Assembly: GCA_050084985.1 (NCBI GenBank)
Contig: JBITNC010000001.1
Location: 163,680,001 to 163,744,000 of the forward strand
Direction: 5' to 3'
DNA from: Nageia nagi
Lineage: Eukaryota > Pinophyta
DNA length: 64,000 bases
Shown: piece by piece, positions 22,567 through 36,087 of the stretch
How the letters are laid out: every line of letters begins with the position of its first letter
How positions within the stretch are numbered: the stretch's first letter is position 1
Notes under the pieces: model-generated
Seen by the model: the letters and a program-made list of their open reading frames with translations, nothing else
Databases searched by the model: none
What the model was told of the DNA's origin: nothing
Program-made: the position numbers and the translations under genes

Positions 22567-23589
22567 TTGAACGATGCTCAACTTTGATCAATGTCTGAAT
22601 TACCAGCACTAAATTTCTAATGATCAGGCTAACCAAATTTAAATCTTAATTCTTTTCTCCATTTGTCTTAGGACTTTAAAAATTGAATTGTGCTACCATA
22701 AATTATCATTTTTTTTTAAATACCTTGTTCTAGGAAATAGCCGACAATTTTTTTCAAGAAACACAAGCATTCAAATCAGAATGCACGCATTCACAGCGGA
22801 ATGCGAAGATCAAAGCAGAAAGCGTGCCAGCAGACTAGTCAATGGCATTGAAGTTAGCAATTGCAACGGTGTAGAACAAGGCACAAAACAGCGCACACAA
22901 GAATCTCAGTGATGTTAGCGCCAACAGAAGAAATTGCACATAGGGACTGCATCGAATGTATTTCTTCTACTCAATATTCTCACGATGGACCAGGACAAAC
23001 AGGAGACTAAACAGTTCGAACATCCAAGACAAACACAAACAATTGAAAAATGGAGAAATGAGCAGCACGAACCTTCCATGCAAGAACACAACAAACTAAG
23101 CACAATCTTTTGTAGGGAGGTGCAACACACAGAATATGAGTTGAGCAGACCGATACCACCACTCTTTCATGATGCACAAGCCAAATGCATATGTCCACAT
23201 ATAGTTTACACAGTGAAGATGCAAGCATTTAAAAGAGGATGTGGGGCTCAGAAGAGGAGGTGGGCATTCAAAAAAGGACACAAGCGTTCAGAAGAGACAC
23301 ACAACTATCAAAAACAGAGAAATCAGGTTTTAGGAAAGGAGCCTAGATGGGGAGTGACAGCCAATGGACACCAATGGTGCAAAACAAATAATACAATTTG
23401 ATCATTTTCATGAAGCTAGATGAGGGTTGTAGGAGCATGAAAGGCTCTAATACATACCTCGAAAATGCGGTTGATGCTATAGGAGCAGGAGGTCTACCAA
23501 AGGTGCCTACTACCATCACGATTTTCTACAACTATTCTCAACCTACAAATGTGATAGGTTGTTCATAGACAACAACCGTCTATATCTAG

Positions 23590-23601
23590 GCTCTGATACC
23601 A
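23590..23601 (-). promoter_or_regulatory. Primer-binding site of the copia-like element
   Basis: The minus strand reads TGGTATCAGAGC, a perfect match to the plant initiator-Met primer site, one base after the LTR end. The plus-strand sequence gctctgatacca is not a tRNA gene. Confidence 0.9.
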
Positions 23602-23602
23602 C

Positions 23603-23806
23603 TGTCAGGCTAGGTATTGGGCTATATGAATCATCAAAATTGTATTGTAGAACTCCAAAGAATACATTACATCACACTTGAATAAATAACCCTAAAACAT
23701 GACTCTTCACCTTCTAAGGTGACTCCTGAATTCTTTTAGACTATTAAGCCACCTAAGACTAATACATTACATTAAACCATAATCCCTTAGGATTAGGTGT
23801 CCAACA
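23603..23806 (-). repeat. 5' LTR of the copia-like element
   Basis: It reads TGTTGGACACC to CCTGACA on the minus strand and is adjacent to the primer site. It pairs with 20947-21149. Confidence 0.88.
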
Positions 23807-26800
23807 TAATTATAATTACAATAAACGTTGTTCTTTAGCCACCGAGGAGACTTTTATATTGCCAATAAGCATGATGCACCAAGAAGTCGTACATCTCAAC
23901 AGGCCAATTAACATTGTATTTATCAATGTAAATGACAAAGAAAGACAAATATAGTATTATTATCAGTGAACCCTCATGAAACACATTCCCTACAAGACCA
24001 AGCAACTACATTGATTTAGCCATGCTGGTTCTCTACAAGTATAATGTGTCAAAATCATTCAACTCATTGTAATCAACCAAGTGATTGCTAGACCAAAATG
24101 GCCAACCCAGTCATAGAACAACAGAAAAGCATAACTAGTCAAACCATTCTCTTCAAAGCATGTCATTTTAATAAATTGTTTATCAAACTTTAAATAGGAA
24201 CATGAAGGGAGCTTCCCATAATGTTTGAAAAATAATCCCGGAATATTAGGTGAGCATTTAGACACATTATTGGCTTTAGAATGTGAACTAATACCTAGCT
24301 GTTAACATGGAGAATTCATTACCCCTTCTCATGACAAAGGCAAAGAGTTGCAATTTATCTGAAGAACTCCTTCCAAGAACTTCATACTACATATAAAGGA
24401 ATAGCCCGATTTACCAAGAGTTCTCAGATGGAAAAAATATTGAAAAACAAAGTATGGGAGTTTTTCTGAGTCTATGCCCCCGATGATCCAACACAACTCA
24501 ACTTTAGGAAACACGATGTGCGGATTTTAATCTAGTTCAATGGGATGCTGATCATGTTGAACTGTTGAAGTACATTAAACAAGCCCTAGATCTGCCAAAA
24601 TACAAGTATGAAATCACTGAATGAGAATTTTATGTGACGGATATTGTTTGGTAAAGAAATGTTGCTTCAACATAAAGCTACACTTGGTCAAACAGGTAGG
24701 ACAATAATAAACCAGTGCAGGCCAGAGTTGACAGGATTTATGCAAACCTACATGCTACCACTTTCTCTTCCAACAAAAAGAGATTGGTGCATGCGGATGC
24801 TGACAATACCAATTCAATTTACTGCCCTATCCCCCTCACCAGGCGAATTAACTTGTTTGTTTCCCTAGTAGTCAAAAGAGAAAGAAAGAAACTTTATTAA
24901 TTTCCTCAAGTGAACTATGTCAATGGGGCACCAAATAACATTGTCGGAATAGCATGAAGCAAAACTTTCCAATGTTGAATTAAAACCAAGCAAACTAGGT
25001 TTCAGATATGTTCATCAACTTGGCTAAGTGTCACTTCTGAAAATAGAATGTGATAGGAATTACGATAGAATAAATGGAACTTCTATGGCAGTGTTTCTGA
25101 GTCTTTGAAAACCTTAATTGTCCATCAAACTGTAGTCCTCTAGTGAATTAACTTTATGTCATTGCAGCAGGTACTCTTGGGTACTTACTTGAAGACCTAG
25201 AATGCAGATTCAAGTCGACAGAATAATGTTACTAGGAAAAAATTATGTTTTAAGACTCATCTGCTGATGATCCACTTTAATAACTAATATTTATTAGCAA
25301 TCCATTTAAGGAATCATGCTTCGCTTGAACATGTTGGTTGAAGTTTTGTGACAAAGGTGGGTGAGGAAAAAGTGGGTGCCTTCCTTATTTTCAACAAATA
25401 GCCACAGAAGTGGAAACCTACAAAACAGGTTAAGCCATTCAAGATCATGGCATTCCTTTTAGCAATCAACTTGATATTGCTAACTAGTGACAAGGGATAA
25501 CATCCAGATGCAAACAAAGATCCAAATTGGAATAATTGTTTGCTCACACATATTGGGGAAACCACAATTGTGGTTAAAAACCTAGTGGAGCACATGGGTT
25601 ATTCTAATTTCCTTTTTCCTTCTCGTGAGAGTTGAAAATGGCTACAGATGGTGATTATAAATTTATAAGCGTTCTCAAGGTCAAGAAAGGAGTGTTGAAA
25701 GGACTTCCCATGCTATCTTGGTACATTTGCAATCTGGAAGTCATTGCATCCAAAACATTAGACTTCGAGGAACTGTCTTTGCAAGAAAATGGGTAACTAT
25801 GGCAGTGGTTAAAACTGTTCCATAGAAAATCCTACTGTCCTAAAATTATAACCATCCAACCCATTGACAACAGCAAGGGATCCTTTCAGATTTGGTATAC
25901 AGTAGAAAATGCAAAGGTATTTATGATCGTACATCACTGTGGAAAACAGTTAGCCAGAAATCTTTAAGAGTCTCATTATGAGGAACCACCCAAGGATATA
26001 TAGGTTGAAGGCCTATATGGACATTTCTCTCCCCATGGAACCAGCTATGCCTTAATTTTCATGCCAAACATTCCAAGGAAAGGCTGGTCGGAGGACCTTT
26101 GGAATCAAGATTTACTGCCATGCAACACATTGCATCAAATTAAATCATGACCCTCCAGGGCTTTATATGATGACTCTAAATCCTATCTTCGTATGCTACA
26201 ACTTCAACCATTTCTTCCTTACTGGAAAAACGGGAAGGCAGTAATGGTGAGCCTATATATAACTCTACAATTGAACAATTAAGAGTTTTATATTAAAACA
26301 AGATAACAAAACCACTGCCAGTTTATTTGCAAATCAAGAACATCTTTCAAACACAAAGTCTTGGGTGGGTTAGTGCTTCAACCACAGTAAACCGTCGAAT
26401 CAAGCCTAGGTCTTGTTGGTTTCCATTTGTTATGCATAATATCTGAACTAGCAAATTTGGAAATGTGCTTGTATCGAAGCTGGTTTGCATGCATGTCATC
26501 AACATTGTTATCAGCATTGCCACTGCCATTTTCAATGTCCAACCACATTATGTTCTGCATTATTATCGTAATATATACCTTGAATATTACAATAATGTGG
26601 AAAACTAGACAAAGAGAAGTTATAAAGACCACTTGATTAAAATGCTTCTTTCAGTCTGCAGTAATCAATTGTTGATGGTTCTATGTTCTAACTATCACTT
26701 TCATATATAGCAGGTAAAGAGTAAACCTTGTTGAACTAGTGTTCCTTATTAATCATTCTCGTAAACCATCTTCTATATATATTATTGCTTCTTCAATTCT

Positions 26801-27065
26801 TTATACAAAATAAATTGAATACCCTAAGAAAAAAGAAGTTCCCAGCAGCCAATTTAACACACATTAAACGTGCTTTTAACATTATGGTTATGCTTGTCTC
26901 TCCCTTTGCCATGATTAGCAAATACAAGCTTAGACTTTACTGAACTGGCATAAATAGCTCATTAGCAGATAACCATTGTCTTAACATAGAGAACCTCTTA
27001 TAGATAGTATTGGATATCTCAGTATGTAATAATTGAATATATTTAAGAAAAGAAGTGATGCATAC

Positions 27066-27117
27066 TTGCAGCATTCATTTTAACCTGCTCACGTTGTGCT
27101 TCTAACTCGAGCATATC
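27066..27117 (-). CDS. NDUFAF2-like exon c
   Basis: The 52-nt exon lies between acceptor 'atttgcag' and donor GTATGC on the minus strand. It encodes DMLELEAQREQVKMNAA plus the first base of a split codon completed by exon d. The arrangement (proline-threonine turn, then an E/R-rich helix) matches the segment after the WL-GQRKKAP motif in plant NDUFAF2/mimitin proteins. The frame is continuous with exon b, which ends on a whole codon. Confidence 0.82.
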
Positions 27118-29308
27118 CTGCAAATCATAGCATGGCCCATAAGAAGCAACATGTTTAAAGAATAAGAAAAGAAAACCCTAGGTTGCAAACTAATCATCAA
27201 ACATTATTCAAGTACATAGTCAGAAAGAATAGAAAAAATAAATTAGAAGACAAGGCATAAAGGGAAATAATGGAAAGGAGTTGGTAATACTGAAAAAATA
27301 TAGACCACACCAAGTCCTTATCTTTTTAGGTGGCTCATGGGTGAAATGATAATGAATATCATAGCCCATAAATCAAAAAATGCAGTGATGAATCAGACAC
27401 CTTAAAAACAACTACCTTTTCTTTACCCTTGCTCTGTGATCAGGAAAAAAGGGGTGCAAGAATGCCTCCCCGCAGAAGGTGGTGAAAAATACGGGGAAAG
27501 ACATGATGCACTTAACAGAATAACATGCTGGAGAAATCATAGCCCAAATATGGTCACGCATAGAAACAGAATCTAAATTCAAAGCTGAAAAATATTTTAA
27601 ACATGAAAAGATTTTCCGTCAATAATATTGATTTGAAGTTCTGGTTAGTTGTGTTTTCAATACAGTGAAAAAAGCAAGTTCAAGTTCAGATCAAGTAGCC
27701 TCTAGCGAACAATTTTGCAAAACAGTTACACCTACAATGACAAGCCAAATATAGGGCTATTTTCAAGATCTGAAACATGAAAGCAAAGCTCAGCACAGAA
27801 AATGCATCAAATGCATACCCATCAAGTCCAATTTGAATTTCACAATCTGCATAAACAAATCATTCAATCAACAAGACAGTGCACTGTTACTCAATTTGCA
27901 CCCACACACTAGTATGGAAGTGGAGTGTAATCCCAATTATGTTTCGGAATTTGGTCAAAATGCATTTGAATATCCTGTATGCTTGGTTATGTTGCTCATC
28001 AGTTGATCACAACATAAAAGATTGCCTTTTAGAAAACAATTAAGAAAATAAATAAGTTAAGCTGAAATTGGAGGTTGAAGATAACAAGAACAATGATGCC
28101 AAGGCTGTCTTTACCAAATAGTCAATATTGGATCACCTCACTTTTCTAGGAACCACACTGAAGGCTCTCCTTATTTGATTTGTGAAGAACCGTTCAACTT
28201 GAAGATTTTGTGAAGGTGTTCCTCTTCTTGAGATGTAGCCCTCATGACAATTCATCTTTTAATTAGACTCGACATTCTAGAATTCTGTTAAATAAACTAA
28301 GATGAGGCTTCTACAGGGGATCCAAAACACTCAGTTATTGAAGGCATATGTTGGATATCATAATGGAAATGAGATTGTTTGGTATGTTGAGGAAATGGAG
28401 ATTCAAACAAATGGCTTTTCAGAAGTGACTGGCATCATTAAATGTTTATGGAAGCTGGAATCCAGTTGATAAGAGATATTAAGCAGTCAATTAGAAGAGT
28501 CTCAGAAATCCCAGTTTCTACTTTCTATCCTTTAAACAACAATTGCTGTCTTCTGAGCGATTGGTGATTTTCTTCAAATGCCAAGGAGTTACGGAGCCAT
28601 ATAGACATTTTCCTGATGATTAGGTACAGCAGATGAATAGGAATCACTCCAATTGTTTAAGGAATGGCTTATTAAAGAGGCCTTCCTTACAAAAATACAT
28701 GTCAATCAAGAGTTGTCTTTTGGATGGGTATGTATTCCGTGTTGTAAACAAAAGGACCTTGGGGACATAGTTTGGGAATGCAAGGATGTCAGGCTTTTCT
28801 AAGTATGGGCCAATTGCTTCTGAGACAGCCTGTTCATCTAAGGGCACTCCTATCTTCATGATCTCTAGCTTTATAGACACCCAAATATGATCCTCAGGTA
28901 TGCAATCAAAGCTTTGTGTTCTCTTTTCTCTGGCAGATGAAATCTAACACAATCTAGGATGCCTCCGTAAGGAAATTTATTAACATGGAATTCCATATAT
29001 TCCCAGATAATTTAGGTAGTCAATTTCATTTATGCTTCTATTAGTCAGGAGATGTATAGTGAATGTCCACTATGAGGCAAAATCAGACATACTAGCCATT
29101 CTTCCTAGGATAGGCAGATGTAGACTTATAATCTTTGGGGTTTACATTATTTTTGTTCATGAAGCATAGATTAGTTTTGCACTGAAAAAACTTGCAACAA
29201 AACTTTGATTGTGTGTAAAAAAAAAAAACTAATACTTTTACTAAACTTCCAAAGGTTAAAATATCCATAATTTTCACTCAAAAATTCTTCTATATCTTGG
29301 GTTGTTAC
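27118..29308 (-). other. Intron of the NDUFAF2-like gene (about 2.2 kb)
   Basis: This is AT-rich sequence between the exon b donor (CACAG/GTAACA) and the exon c acceptor. It holds a minus-strand open frame at 28644-28880 that I could not assign to any family, and no recognised repeat. Confidence 0.65.
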
Positions 29309-29361
29309 CTGTGCAGTTGGAGCTTTTTTCCTCTGTCCTGACAACCAGCTTCTCCATTCCA
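29309..29361 (-). CDS. NDUFAF2-like exon b
   Basis: The 53-nt exon lies between acceptor 'aaaaattgcag' and donor GTAACA on the minus strand. It encodes EWRSWLSGQRKKAPTAQ, with the first two bases completing a valine codon begun in exon a. The P-V-E-W-x-x-W-L segment followed by a basic RKK-x-P-T is the signature that separates NDUFAF2 (mimitin) from the complex I subunit NDUFA12 within the same domain family. In known organisms the protein acts in the mitochondrion as an assembly factor for respiratory complex I. Confidence 0.88.
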
Positions 29362-31493
29362 CTGCAATTTTTGACACATTAAATGAAAACTTAAAATTTT
29401 AAAATAAATCAATAACAGAAAAACTAAGACAATGCATGAAATAAATATATTTTGAACAGAAAGTGGAAACTATGAATAAAAATGGTATAAATAATATAGT
29501 CCACTCTAAAATATACTGTTGAGCAATAAAAGAGTTGCAATTAACATTAATCATCTGAAAAGAGGTCATAGACAACGCTCATGCAAGAGTGGTCATAGCT
29601 GGGTTGGTTTGGTTGGACTATTCTGGGAGGGTGTACGATGTGACCTATCAACTGTCTTGAAATACAAGGCTCGTGAAATTCTAGAAGGTAAAATTTTGGT
29701 GATGCAAGTTACTCAAGGCTGCCTGACTTGTGGACAAGACTCAAATGGGTGGCCTACCTATAATAAGAAATGGTATTGGGTCTCTCTCTTGTTGAAGAGA
29801 GCAGTCCTCAAGACCCTAGAAATGCCTCATGAAAGAAGATAGAGCTGCACTCATTTATCATTAGTAAACTTTTGGGTAGCAGTAACATAAAAACAAATTT
29901 GATATAATGGCCCAACTTGTCAAGACCTCCATTAATAAATATTTGACATATTAAAATATTCATTTTGAGATATTGATTATATGAAAGTTACATGCATGGC
30001 TAGGCTTTTCTGTTTTATATCATGGTTATTTTTTTTTTTGTGAAATGATAATCAATGTTGTATGGTAAATGTGTGATAAACATTTTCAGTAATTCTGAAT
30101 ATGGGTCCCACAGATTGGACTCGAAACGTCAATATGTCATATTCATATGCAAGTCAACCTCAAACCACTAAAGAGAATTTTCTATGCTTTTGTATAATGT
30201 ATTATGTTATGAGATATTGTTATGCTCAAATACTGTCTTCTCCTTCTCTCTGTGTTTCAGGTCATTATCAGTAATGGACACGGATGGAAGCCTGAAGGAA
30301 GACAGAGAGATCACTTCATGGCGATAATGACAAAAACAAAAGGAAATACCCTTGAATGGTGACAAGCATTGCAAACCAATTTCTTTGTTTGATCTCATTT
30401 TTTTGCCTTTTTGAATACTCAGAATTTGATTATTTTATACCTTCCTCCCTGAATGATCAAAAAATAAAAGAGAACTATAGATTATAGTATTTAATATTAT
30501 AGAAGAAGGGGTACCAAGGGGACATAGGGAACATAAGGTCTTAAAAACCTAAAATATGCTTGTTTGAAATAAATAAAAAAGGAAATAAGATAAGTTTTAA
30601 AACCCCTCCTCAAGGGCCAAATTAGGCACTTCTAAGGGAAAATGATAAGTTTGTTGTAAAACTGATGGCTATCAGTAATTTTGCCACACTACATTTCAGT
30701 GTGGGTTGACACACAAGTTTTTACTCGTATTGTTACAGGTTTGTCATTCTGTAAATTAATTGAATTTCTTCATTATCTTCTTCTCCTTCATAATTTTGAT
30801 ATCCTCTTGCATTTCACCTATCTCTTGTGTGCCAATGGCATGTTCATGGGAGATAATCTCCAACTGCAATAGAAAAGCAATTTCGAATGGCATAACAATT
30901 GAGATTCAAGAGCATGGGAAAGTATTGAATGATACATTTTATTTGATTGCATAGGATGAAATCTTCACCATCATGTGTTGAATTCTTACTCTAGTTTAGA
31001 GAATCTTGAATGCAAAAGATCTCTAGTTCACAGTATGTTGTATTTCAGTGTGTGGTAGAACACAAGTACTTTTCTAGTACTGTAATAACCGCTATGACGT
31101 AAAATATAAATCACTGCACAAATATTATCACAAATAGAGTAAGAAACTGTCATATAAGGGTGATGTTGTTTCTTGTTTATCCACAATTGCATTACTTCTT
31201 TAATTTACTCAGTGCTTATCTCTTGAATTCATACCAACTTGAGAAGGTTTCAAATGATTTGTTCCAAATTGCTGAAAACCTCAAACAAGGTGAACTCAAG
31301 AAACCTATTGTGCCCGCTCAACACACCCTTAAATTTGACAATTTTGGGGACCCTTCTTCGGCCAAAGCAACAGACAGAACTACCTGGGAAACACAGGATG
31401 GAGAGGATCTCAGAGGAAACAAGGTGTTGGAAAGTGAAAAGTGCTAAATCCATATTAGGACTATGTCAGGAGTTAAATAGTAGATATACATCA
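29362..31493. other. Intronic AT-rich sequence without recognised genes
   Basis: Several ORFs of 60-107 codons occur (for example 29519-29842), but none shows a conserved motif. No partner repeat was found in the window. Confidence 0.4.
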
Positions 31494-31794
31494 TGTTGCG
31501 ACTAAAACACAACATGCCCCCAAATCCTGCGATTTTGGGGACCCTTGATATGTCATGTATATACTTCGTTGTCATCGTCTTGTCCCACCCAAGATATGCC
31601 GCAAAGACCAAGATTCATGGACAATTCCTCTTTGGTTCAAGCCTCATGCTTCGCCTAGGGTTAGTCATACCAAGTTAGAAATTTTGAAATTCCCAAAAAA
31701 TGACTAAGTCTGGAAAGTGTTAAGTCAACCTTAGGTGAACCAGGGAGTCCAAGAAGAGTCGAAGCCCGACTAACTCAAACTGGGCATCTCCAAG

Positions 31795-32760
31795 GGCTAG
31801 CACATGGTTCAAAAAGACAAAATATTGTCTTTTGAAATCATGCGAATTGGCCTAGAGGTCGTCCAAATTGGAAGAGAGACTCAAAAATGCAATCTGGGGC
31901 ACTTGCAAGCCCAACGCATGCCTCCAGGAGACAAAATCTTGTCTTCCTAGGCATGCGCCAAGCACAGGAAGCAAGCTGGAAGGAAATGGAGCACGAAAAG
32001 TCTAAGGCAAGGGCGTAACAAGGATGGTGCATGGATTCCAAAGACAAAATCTTGTCTTTTTGAACCATGCGACCTAACCAGGGGGAGGAATTGATCAAGT
32101 TTGGGAGTCAAGAAGTGAACCTCAGGCACTCGGGAGGCTGGTGTATGCCTCAAAATGACAAAATCTTGTTTTTTTGAACCATGTGCCAAGCCTGAAAGGG
32201 ATTCCAATTCGAGCGGCAAGGAAAAATTCGACAAGTCATGGACCTAGAAACCTCAAGATCAACTCAAGTGCACCTAGGGGGCCTAGCGCATGATCTCAAA
32301 AGACATTCTTGACTTTTTGAGGCATGCGCCAAGCCCAGGAAGCCTCCAAGATCCAGGACACATTAAAAAATTTGGCAAAGGCATGAACACTTAAGCATCA
32401 AATCATGAAGGTTAGGCAATCTGGAGGGTGGCGCATGATTCAAAAAGACAAAATTTTGTCTTTTTGAACCATGCAACCAGGCTGGACAAGCAAGCAAGGT
32501 TGGTGCATGCCTCAAAAAGTCACAAACTTGACTTTTGGAACCATGCACCAAGCTTACAGGCTTCCCAGGTTGAGATGAAAGATCAAAATCATCAAGTCCA
32601 GCCGACAGGAAGACCAAAAATCAGGATACATCAGGTTACTGAGTGAGTTTGGTGATCAAGGTAGGCAAGCAAGGGACCCAACGTTGGGAGCATGCCCACC
32701 CCCAAGGCTAGCACATGATTTAAAAAGTCACAATTTTATCTTTTTTTGCCATGCGCCAAG
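31795..32760 (+). repeat. Array of eight palindromic hairpins, family D copy 2
   Basis: The eight palindromes match those of copy 1 in order and spacing. The perfect 30-bp palindrome is conserved at 32439-32468. Arms read ttcaaaaagacaaaa and its complement. Confidence 0.88.
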
Positions 32761-32913
32761 CTAGTTTGAGCACCAAAACCTCAACATTCGGGCACAAGCG
32801 GCTTTTCATCTAATTTTTGGGTTGGCACACATCTCTAGATCGAACAAATGGAGGTCTAAGATGATCTTTGCCAGTAACCCTAGCCGACTAGGGCAAGCTA
32901 GGAGCCAGTTGGG

Positions 32914-32926
32914 CTATAAATATAAG
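32914..32926 (+). promoter_or_regulatory. TATA box of family D copy 2
   Basis: The sequence ctataaatataag is identical to copy 1 and occupies the same place relative to the hairpins and the ORF start at 33145. Confidence 0.55.
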
Positions 32927-33144
32927 CCTGGGGACCTCATTTTCTCAAATCCAAAATTTGCTCCTCTTCCACTTTTGCGCAAGAATAGCAGCAAATTACA
33001 AATTTTTGCACTCAAACTTCATCATTCGTGCATCCTAAGGCTTGCGCAAGCACTTGGGAGGCAAGCTACTCCAACGTGGGGTGTCTTCTCCACCTGGAAA
33101 CTCATGCACTACCCTTGAGGAGCAACGTTGTAAGCTAGAACATC

Positions 33145-36087
33145 ATGACTTCCTCCAAGGGAAACTCGGCTTCAGACTTCTCAAGGGACCTTGAAACGTT
33201 GAGACACGATTGTATCATCACCATTTGTGAGAGGCAAGACCCCTTGCCCCAAGGGGCTAAGTTCTCCAAGAATGGATTGGCCACTATTGGAGACACAAAC
33301 TAGTAGAAGGTGGATCCAATGCCGATGAGGGAGAAGATTAGGAACAAGTCAATCAGTGAGTTGAAACAAGACATTGTCTTCACCTTTGTCCCATTCACTG
33401 CTCCGTTCCCAAAGTTGTTCTTGGAGATTGGCTAGTATTGGAAGAAGGGTGGCAAAGCGCTCCGTGACATCAAAGGCAATATCATCATGGACTTCAGCCC
33501 CAAAGCCATCAAGATAGCATTTCAGTGGACTTCGGAGGGCAACTTTGAGTATACGAAGGAAGAGTCGTTGGCATGCTATCAAGACACAAATAGGGAAGCC
33601 GTGGCAATCAAGAGTTGGATGCTAGACGAACACCATAGCTTAAAAAGCAACACACTCATCAATGCCCCTCCCTATCACTTCTATCCGTCCGTGGAATTAA
33701 TGATCCTCATGTTGTCAAGGATTCTCAGGAAGGAGGATGCGTCCAAATTCCGGAAGAAGTTTGACTTCATCGTAGAGATAGCTAGAGGGAAGAAGATCAA
33801 GTGGAGTAAGGTGTTGAGTGATAGCATCATGGATCATCCGTGTAGCCATATCAACTGCCCTGGTATGTGAGCAACAAGATGCTCCTAATGGAGATGACTA
33901 GGTAATTGACCTACCTACATGAGCACATTTGGCAAAAAGAAGTCAGCCACTTCCAATTTGCCGATTATAGTGGGAGAGTATCAATGCAAAGCATGGGTAG
34001 ACGTGAATTCCATGATAGAGGAGTTGGGAAGGTACAACTTCAAGAGGATGCCAACTGCCACCCATTATGATCCTGAGCACTGAATCCACGACTTCTACAT
34101 GAAGGAAAGGAAGAGGGCCTATGAGCATAGGCCACTTAGAGATGAGGAGTCATTTCGAAATGTCAGCACTAAAATGGAAGTGAAAAAGATTCGTAACAAG
34201 ATGAAAGAAGAGGCTCAGAAGCAACAACGAGAAGTGGAGGCATCTATTGATAAGAAGTTGTCTCAATCTCGAGGAAAGAAGCAACAAGAATCCACCTCCA
34301 GAGTCACTTTCCACAGACGATTGAGGAGCCCATTGGACAGTATGCATCCATGCACAAGAAGAATCCAATTGAACAGGTAGTGTAGCAGGTTAGAGATACA
34401 GTTGATGAACATGATGTGAGGGAATTAGAGCATGTGGTGACTAACAACGTGGTGAGATGTGTGAGGTATAGAGAAGCAGATTCGTCGCCACCCCAAAGGC
34501 CACCAAGAATAGTAGTGTCACATCCATCTCAGACCATCCCACTGTCAAGATCATAATCTTCAGGCCACTTGTATGAACCTTATAACACCCTTGAGAGAGA
34601 CAAGAAGGTGAGCAGGAAGACAATGATCATAAGAGCATGCTTGCAAAAGGGGAATATGAGAGCATACCTGAAGATGAATCCGATGAAGGATTAGAGGATG
34701 GGCACGCAGCTAGTATTGTTCCCGGAGACAATATTTAGGATGCCCAAGACGAAAAGCCATCTCTTGAGATATTGAAGGAGGTTCACAACCATGACATTTC
34801 GGAGCCTTCAACATCTCAATGGAAAAACAAAGATCCAACCTGAGTTAGTACCAAGGAGAGTGCAATTGAAGAGGGGATCTCAGTCCAGATTGTTGGTGAT
34901 ATCCGACAACGTTGCAGAACCAGGAGGGAGACCCTCCAAGAGACTCAAGGAAAATGCCATTGTTGTTGCCGAAGCAGTAGTAGAAACCTATCAACCTTTG
35001 CCTAATCATGAGTGGGGTGTGGATATGGACAAGTGCCTCGACGTCTTTAACATGGATGTTGGAGAGGAGTTGAAAGCTAGAGGAGCTGATGATTAGATTG
35101 GGGAGGGTTCTACTCGTTTGGGGAGGAGTCAAACTTATGTACACATGACTGATAATGCAATTTGCATTACGACTATAGTGGCTAACAAGGATAACCCCCA
35201 GTGCCCCGGGGACTTGAAGCAAATCAATCAGATCGTTCACACAAGCCCCATTGGCATGATCGGCGGAAAAACACGCGATCATCTCGAACACCAAGGAGAT
35301 TGCCAAGGATGGGCTACTAAAGGAAAAAGAGATAAAGAGCTTGAAGGAGTTAGCTCCTCAGAAGAGACTGACTCGTGAGCTTGAGTCATCCAAGGTGCCT
35401 ACAGAAGAACTTAGGAAGGTGAGACCCCTCAAAGAAGGCATGGTGACAGTAAAACAGGAAGTGATGGACGATGTCTTAGCAATATTGAGAAAATTTGTTG
35501 AGGCCCTTCACAAGATCTCAGTCAAGGAAGATAAGTTGAAGTATATTGTCACCAAAAGGGTTAGATTGCACAGGATTTGAGACTCTCGTAAACCCATGAT
35601 ACTGAGATTTGAGGCAACATAGGCTCAGAGGCCCAAGGATACTAAGTTTTGTGAGGATTAATGGTTCTATTGGGGCGTAAATAGTCAAGCGCTCACCCGC
35701 TTCCAAGAAACCAAGAAGGAGGTGACCATGATCAATGATAAAGCGCATTCATGTATTGAACAAATGGACTTTCAGGTGCAATTCTTGGAAGAGACCACCA
35801 CCATTCGAGAGGTCGATGAGGTAGTGGCAAATGTTAGACACCTTCTTCACAGCCTGATGATGATAGAGGACATCACTTCTTATCAGTTGGGGAGTCATTT
35901 GAGGCATATGATACCAACTCATGTGTGGAAGGCTAAGATGGAGAAGCTGGTGGACGAGGTCGAGGGCAACGTTGCTATTAGTAGGCCGAAGTTCTCAAAG
36001 ATGTTGCACAAAGTGGAGCTTACGGCGAGATTCCTAACTGACATCTTCAAGCATCGAGTTGCAGGCTTGGGCCCACCATTGGCCTAA
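33145..36087 (+). pseudogene. Long unidentified ORF of family D copy 2, broken
   Basis: This is the counterpart of 14585-17832, starting with the same MTSSKG. A deletion of 335 bp relative to copy 1 joins 33829-33840 across a short 'atgga' direct repeat, and there are frame shifts and stops. Most stops in copy 1 are also present here (for example the stop after GDTN), so the ORF was probably already damaged in the common source, or is expressed with recoding or splicing that I cannot see. The function is unknown. Confidence 0.55.

Larger units (their letters stand above)
20947..23806 (-). mobile_element. Copia-like LTR element, gutted, with a nested LTR
   Basis: Two LTRs of about 204 bp (20947-21149 and 23603-23806) read TGTTG[A/G]ACA... 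to ...CCTGACA on the minus strand. They are flanked by perfect taatt duplications (20942-20946 and 23807-23811). On the minus strand the first LTR is followed by a perfect initiator-Met primer site (23590-23601). The other LTR is preceded by a purine tract (about AAATGGGGGAA, at 21150-21160). The internal region has no recognisable gag or pol and is itself interrupted by a family C LTR. The short LTRs and lack of coding suggest a non-autonomous (TRIM/SMART-like) or heavily deleted copia element. Confidence 0.85.
20416..27065 (-). other. Intron of the NDUFAF2-like gene (about 6.65 kb)
   Basis: The interval is bounded by a GT donor (exon c) and an AG acceptor (exon d) on the minus strand. It contains a copia-like element at 20947-23806. 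The remaining sequence is AT-rich with no recognised genes. ORFs in it are short and lack conserved motifs. Confidence 0.65.

Noticed and set aside
22934-23401. 155-codon ORF within the copia-like element, plus strand
   Set aside because: It is antisense to the element and shows no gag or pol motif; the composition is A-rich and unremarkable.
23590-23601. Possible tRNA fragment (gctctgatacca)
   Set aside because: It is the complement of a retrotransposon primer-binding site; there is no tRNA body next to it.
29309-29361. Assignment to NDUFA12 rather than NDUFAF2
   Set aside because: NDUFA12 proteins have a different tail after the PxEW motif; the basic RKK-x-P-T segment and the following E/R-rich helix fit NDUFAF2.
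29519-29842. 107-codon intronic ORF
   Set aside because: No conserved domain or neighbour supports it, and it is on the strand opposite to the host gene.
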